This document shows positions 60,701 through 64,000 of a stretch of DNA of 64,000 nt, in pieces. The DNA is taken from contig NZ_JAGNYF010000002.1 in assembly GCF_017985075.1 (NCBI RefSeq), positions 46,988-110,987 of the forward strand. Reading direction: 5' to 3'. A program made the position numbers and the translations under genes. This stretch comes from Flavobacterium sp. Lineage in GTDB: Bacteria > Bacteroidota > Bacteroidia > Flavobacteriales > Flavobacteriaceae. The notes under the pieces were generated by a model. It was not told where the DNA came from. It saw only the letters and a program-made list of their open reading frames with translations, and made no database searches. Each line of letters begins with the position of its first letter. Position 1 is the stretch's first letter.

Positions 60701-63685
60701 GGAGGATGTGGTATAGCAAACGCTACAGGAACTATTACAGTGAATCCAGAAAATACAGTAACCGCACCTTCAGCAACACCTATACTTTGTGTTAATACGA
60801 CATTACTAGCAGCGATTACTCACACTACTACAGGAGCAACTGGCATAGCTAGCACAACTACCAATTACGGTCTGCCAGCGGGTGTTACAGCTACTTGGTT
60901 AGCAGATACCATTACCATTAATGGAACACCAACGGCTTCAGGAATATTTAATTATAGTATTCCATTAGCAGGTGGTTGTGGAGGTACAGCTACTGGAACT
61001 ATCACAGTTACACCAGACAACACAGTTACAGCCGCTACATCAACACCAACACTTTGTATCAATACGGTTTTAACTGCCATTACACATACTACAACAGGCG
61101 CTACTGGTATTGCAACTACAACTACCAATTATGGTTTGCCTGCAGGAGTAACGGCATCATGGTTAGCAGATACCATTACTATTAGTGGAACGCCAAGTGC
61201 ACCAGGAACATTCGCTTACACGATTCCATTAACTGGAGGATGTGGTTCAGTAAATGCAATAGGTACCATTACAGTAAACCCAGACAATACGGTTGCAGCA
61301 CCTTCAGCTACACCAACTATTTGTATCAACACGGCTTTAACAGCAATCACTCACACTACAACTGGTGCGACTGGCATAGGAACAGCAATAAACCTACCAG
61401 CAGGTGTTACCGCTTCATGGGCAGCAGATACCATTACTATTAGTGGTACACCAACTGCTTTTGGAACATTTAATTATACTATTCCATTAACTGGAGGTTG
61501 TGGTACATTTACTGCTATAGGTACTATTACTGTAATTCCAAGTAATACAGTTACGGCAGCTACATCCACACCAACATTATGTGTCAATACGTTATTAACA
61601 CCAATTACACATACTACAACAGGAGCTACAAATATTGGTACTCCAACAGGATTGCCAGCCGGTGTTACCGCTTCATGGGTAGCAGATACTATTACTATTA
61701 TAGGTACACCAACAGGAACAGGAGTTTTCAATTACACGATTCCTTTAACAGGGGGATGTGGAACGGTCAACGCTACAGGAACGATTACCGTGAATCCAGT
61801 ACCAACAAATATTGGTATTACAGGAACTACTACTACTTGTGCAGGAATTCCAGTTAATGTAACCCTTACCGCTACACCAGGTACACAACTTACATGGAGT
61901 GGTACACCAAGTACGATTACCATTGGCGCTTCGGGAAGTAATGTAATTTCGGTATCACCAGCAGCAACTACTACCTATGAAATATTTAGTGCAGATTTGA
62001 ATGGTTGTGCGATTCCAGTGACTGGACAAATTGCAACCGTAACAGTTTCTGCAACACCACAGTTTATCAATCAAATTGCAGATATAGAAATTTGTAATGG
62101 CGGAACTTTAAACATCGCCTCACAATTAACAAGTACAGTTGCAGGTGCTGATTTTATTTGGAGCGCGACAACAAGTAATGTAAACATGGCTGCCATTAGT
62201 GGTACTCAGGCTAATATTGACCAAGTGGTTACTTTAATTAACGGTTTCCAAAACGGTACTATCAATATAGAAGTAAAACCACAAATAGGAAGCTGTTCAG
62301 GAACGTCACAACAAATATTAATTACAGTAAAACCAATTCCTGTAATTACCTCTACAGTTTCAAATAAAACAGTGATTTGTAATAACGAATTCGTTACACT
62401 TACATCAAATTCGAATCCAGCAGCTACGCTTTATAATTGGCAAATTAACACGGCAACAGGTGTTCAAATTGTGGGAGGTGCTACAAGTGGTACTTCAACA
62501 ACTGGAATTGTGAATTTACAATTGGCATTAACCAATCCGTTAGTGGTGGGAACCATTAGTTTTGATTTTACACCCGTAAACGGAATTTGTACAGGAGCTA
62601 CTATTACAAATGCAGTGACCATAACGGTAAATCCAATACCAGGTACACCAATTGGTTTACCAATAAATGAAATTTGTAGTGAGGAATCAACTAATTTAAC
62701 CATTTCATCATTTCCATCGATAACTGGAACTACATTAGTTTGGACGGTTATTGATTCTCAAAATGTAACTGGATTTACAAACGGAAGCGGAACAGCTCCA
62801 TTTACCATCAATGATGTTTTAACAAACACTTCAGATGTTCAAGGATTTGTAAAATATAGTGTGACCTCACGATTAGGAAACTGTGATGGAGGTACTACAG
62901 AATTTATCGTTCGTGTAAACCCATTACCAAAACCAGAATTAATTGACGGACATATTTGTGTGAATCAAACTACAGGAATAACGTATCAAGGGTATGTGTT
63001 AGATGCTCAGTTATCGGACCCTAATTTCACGTATGATTGGTATTTATTGAACACAACAACGAATGTTTACGATGCGTTACCAAGTACAAACGGACCTACA
63101 TATGAAGCGATGCAGCCAGGAACGTATCAAGTAGTGGTAACCAACACGGTAACCAATTGTGAACAAAGTGATACAGCGAGTGTAGTATCGGTGTATCCAG
63201 CTACTGGACTAACAGCAGAAGTTACGGATGCCTTCACAGAAGATGCAACCATAACAGTTACGGTTAACCCATTAGGAACAGGAAATCTAATTTATTCATT
63301 AGACGGTGGTGCTTGGCAAGAATCAAACATTTTTACAGGCGTTCAAGGCGGTACTCATGAAGTAATGGTAGAAGATACTGAAGGTTGTACGAACCTAACT
63401 ATAGATGTATTAGTAATAGATTATCCGAAATATTTTACACCAAATGGTGATGGAATTCATGATACGTGGAACATAGAAGGATTGGATCAACCGGATGCTA
63501 AGATTTATATTTATGATAGATATGGGAAGTTGTTAAAACAAATTACGCCAACAGCAACCAGTCAAGGATGGGATGGAACTTACATTGGTTCAGTTCTACC
63601 ATCAACAGACTATTGGTTTACCATTGAATACAAGGAAAATGACCAACAAAAAATATTTAAAGCTCACTTCGCTTTAAAAAGATAA
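57773..63685 (+). CDS. Giant secreted repeat protein with T9SS type B sorting domain
   Basis: A 1970-residue protein, probably exported by the Sec pathway (signal [20 protein letters not shown]) and then across the outer membrane by the type IX system. The first 190 residues hold a Cys-rich domain ([12 protein letters not shown], and [11 protein letters not shown]). An Ig-like unit follows ([12 protein letters not shown]), then ten tandem repeats (about 465-1343) of the Ig-type [10 protein letters not shown] and [20 protein letters not shown]. Further Ig-like units run to 1884. The last 86 residues are the sorting domain: [33 protein letters not shown] and PSTDYWF. It is probably a surface adhesin; its ligand is unknown. 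Confidence 0.93.
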   Translation: MKKFLILFFTFLSINFIYSQATCATMAPICSGNISPQPSLVGPNLGGPGCLGSAPNANWYTFQTGFAGDLVFNLHQGNNPPLFNNLDIDYICWGPFTDAQMQSGVACTSLSDLTAPVNPSNIVACSYSAAAVETITIPNANPGSNYILLITNFSNQAGQFVMEQTNGTAPGAGSTNCDVVCGVDLGPTATSVYPSPPDINTISFCNSSISSQVLHCNFQNPPANQNTLAYQWFKDGVLQPTLTTKSITVTQSGTWKVKVTHPDCGTPTEDSVIIYFGSTPVVNSVPTQLGPLGDCNPTFDLTALIPAMLAPLNPADFTVSFFTDFGASIIYTFPVTGQITNPSAFQTNVDTTIWVRARNNTSPECVDSEEISFLLDVRCTNNATAVGNTICTNNTGQLTFSGPPSAVVTFTQGTNTYNVTLSAAGSFTWNTPTPLTATTIYAITNVAAGSPVVNTPLTSTATITVNPDNTVTAPTSTPTICINTALPVAITHTTTGATGIGTATGLPAGVTATWAANTISISGTPTASGTFNYTIPLTGGCGTFNATGTITVTPDNTGSVADPSPTCCVNSLLPSVSYNITGATGIGTPTGLPAGVTATWSANTITISGTPTVSGVFIYTIPLTGGCGTFTPTGTITVTPDNTVTAPTSTPILCINTPLTAITHTTTGATGISTTTTNYGLPTGVTSSWAANTITISGTPTASGTFAYTIPLTGGCGTVNATGTITVNVDNTVSLPTSTPTLCINTALTAITHTTTVATGIGTPIGLPAGVTATWATNTITISGTPSASGTFNYSIPLTGGCGTFTATGTITVTPDNTVTPASSTPTLCINTALTTAITHTTTGATGIGTTTTNYGLPTGVTASWLANTITISGTPTASGTFAYTIPLTGGCGTVNATGTITVTADNTVTAASATPTLCINTPLTAAITHTTTGATGIGTATGLPAGVTATWAANTITISGTPTASGTFNYTIPLTGGCGIANATGTITVNPENTVTAPSATPILCVNTTLLAAITHTTTGATGIASTTTNYGLPAGVTATWLADTITINGTPTASGIFNYSIPLAGGCGGTATGTITVTPDNTVTAATSTPTLCINTVLTAITHTTTGATGIATTTTNYGLPAGVTASWLADTITISGTPSAPGTFAYTIPLTGGCGSVNAIGTITVNPDNTVAAPSATPTICINTALTAITHTTTGATGIGTAINLPAGVTASWAADTITISGTPTAFGTFNYTIPLTGGCGTFTAIGTITVIPSNTVTAATSTPTLCVNTLLTPITHTTTGATNIGTPTGLPAGVTASWVADTITIIGTPTGTGVFNYTIPLTGGCGTVNATGTITVNPVPTNIGITGTTTTCAGIPVNVTLTATPGTQLTWSGTPSTITIGASGSNVISVSPAATTTYEIFSADLNGCAIPVTGQIATVTVSATPQFINQIADIEICNGGTLNIASQLTSTVAGADFIWSATTSNVNMAAISGTQANIDQVVTLINGFQNGTINIEVKPQIGSCSGTSQQILITVKPIPVITSTVSNKTVICNNEFVTLTSNSNPAATLYNWQINTATGVQIVGGATSGTSTTGIVNLQLALTNPLVVGTISFDFTPVNGICTGATITNAVTITVNPIPGTPIGLPINEICSEESTNLTISSFPSITGTTLVWTVIDSQNVTGFTNGSGTAPFTINDVLTNTSDVQGFVKYSVTSRLGNCDGGTTEFIVRVNPLPKPELIDGHICVNQTTGITYQGYVLDAQLSDPNFTYDWYLLNTTTNVYDALPSTNGPTYEAMQPGTYQVVVTNTVTNCEQSDTASVVSVYPATGLTAEVTDAFTEDATITVTVNPLGTGNLIYSLDGGAWQESNIFTGVQGGTHEVMVEDTEGCTNLTIDVLVIDYPKYFTPNGDGIHDTWNIEGLDQPDAKIYIYDRYGKLLKQITPTATSQGWDGTYIGSVLPSTDYWFTIEYKENDQQKIFKAHFALKR
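59164..61800 (+). repeat. Ten tandem ~263-bp repeats inside the giant gene
   Basis: Ten in-frame units of about 88 residues, each ending in PLTGGCG(x)NATGTITV-type wording. Two subtypes can be told apart: A ([12 protein letters not shown]) and B, with an inserted TTTTNYGLP. In order they read A A B A B A B B A A. Two cysteines per unit (one in CINT, one in GGCG) recur at constant spacing, so a disulfide in each is likely. Base differences between units are mostly silent. Confidence 0.9.
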
Positions 63686-63705
63686 GATGTGAAATACATA
63701 TAAAC

Positions 63706-63735
63706 AAAAAAGGCTCCGAATTCGGAGCCTTTTTT
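63706..63735. terminator. Bidirectional terminator after the giant gene
   Basis: A perfect palindrome with stem AAAAAAGGCTCCGAA, between two convergent genes. Confidence 0.9.
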
Positions 63736-63755
63736 GTTTTATATTTAAAGTAATT

Positions 63756-64000
63756 TTAGTCTAACCAATTTTTAAAATCCCAAAAGTTTTGTGGCGCTAC
63801 GCCGTGTCCTACTGGATATTCTTTATACATAATACGTAAACCTAATTTTTCTAAATATGGTGCTGTTTTTCTTGCCCATTCCACAGGAATTACTTGGTCT
63901 TGTGTGCCGTGAGAAACAAAAAATTTAATGTGATTGATTTGATTTACATCATAATTTTCTGGTAAAATTTGTTCGTTTAAATATCCGCTTAAAGCCACAA
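63756..64000 (-). CDS. Carboxylesterase/phospholipase-family alpha/beta-hydrolase, C-terminal part (5' end outside window)
   Basis: The last 81 residues of an alpha/beta-hydrolase. HGTQDQVIPVEWARK holds the catalytic Asp, and VGHGVAPQNFWDF the catalytic His, as in the carboxylesterase family 2230 type (short intracellular carboxylesterases). The nucleophile Ser lies beyond the window. The first codon visible is GTG in mid-protein, not a start. Substrates are likely lipid or short acyl esters. It ends 20 bases after the shared terminator. Confidence 0.82.
   Translation of the reverse strand, partial: VALSGYLNEQILPENYDVNQINHIKFFVSHGTQDQVIPVEWARKTAPYLEKLGLRIMYKEYPVGHGVAPQNFWDFKNWLD

Noticed and set aside
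59164-61800. Regular ~263-bp repeats could be mistaken for a CRISPR array or a satellite.
   Set aside because: The units are coding, in one frame, differ mostly at silent sites and have no short spacers; they are protein repeats.
59020-61923. Many open frames on the minus strand and in another plus frame over the repeat region.
   Set aside because: They mirror the low-complexity Thr/Gly codons, have Val/Pro-rich or Tyr-rich composition and no start context; shadows of the giant gene.

Overview
The window is an AT-rich chromosomal segment from a member of the Bacteroidetes, almost certainly the family Flavobacteriaceae (Flavobacterium-like). This rests on four things seen in the sequence. Promoters have the Bacteroidetes form TTTG-N19-TAnnTTTG, and Shine-Dalgarno sequences are nearly absent. 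A secreted protein carries a type IX secretion (T9SS) type B sorting domain. The gene order bL28-bL33-DUF4295-ftsY is present, as is an N-terminally extended GAPDH. A 6S-type RNA sits between zapA and rny. Most of the window is core housekeeping sequence. I see no prophage, transposase, integrase, CRISPR array or recognisable defence island.

Layout. 1-10 kb: RecQ C-terminus (cut by the window edge), an FAD dehydrogenase, an acetyltransferase, MltG, an APC permease, GAPDH and a DegP/HtrA protease. 10-20 kb: DapF, a lone MacB/LolD-type ATPase, a small methyltransferase, an ABC-F ATPase, a ParE-type toxin-antitoxin pair coupled to a family 2 glycosyltransferase, a 2-oxoacid dehydrogenase E2, a DEDD exonuclease, an FAH-family hydrolase coupled to an Hpt protein, and CinA. 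20-27 kb: the ribosomal bL28-bL33-DUF4295 genes with FtsY, RNase Y, a 6S-like RNA, ZapA and a ZapB-like coiled coil, a formimidoylglutamase-like enzyme and a membrane coiled-coil protein. 27-33 kb: a minus-strand cluster RsfS, FtsH, LUD protein, CdsA, Psd, acyl-CoA-binding protein and a lipoprotein superoxide dismutase, which joins ribosome silencing, membrane proteolysis and phospholipid synthesis.

33-48 kb: BirA, a fused CcsB-CcsA cytochrome c maturation protein, a lipoprotein glutathione peroxidase, MenD, several small or uncharacterised proteins, RimO with a cassette inserted at its 3' end, a FadL-type porin and a strongly low-complexity Gly/Tyr/Trp/Asn lipoprotein. 48-57.5 kb: ProS, two identical tRNA-Glu genes, bS20, TypA, Lgt, YidD, CysS and FolE. 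57.7-63.7 kb: one giant secreted T9SS type B protein of about 1970 residues with ten tandem Ig-like repeats. The window ends inside a carboxylesterase gene.

Intergenic DNA is rich in dispersed palindromic elements. One family has a shared 15-bp core at five places; others include a TCTGTGAAATCTGTGTT repeat, 7-bp tandem repeats and nested inverted repeats at 38.6-38.8 kb. The most informative anomaly is a diverged remnant of the rimO 3' end left about 1.5 kb beyond the intact gene, next to the stop codon of an uncharacterised secreted protein. No wholly new biological system is evident; the least explained items are the rimO-tail cassette, the palindromic repeat families, the YGNGW lipoprotein and the A/B-patterned adhesin repeats.
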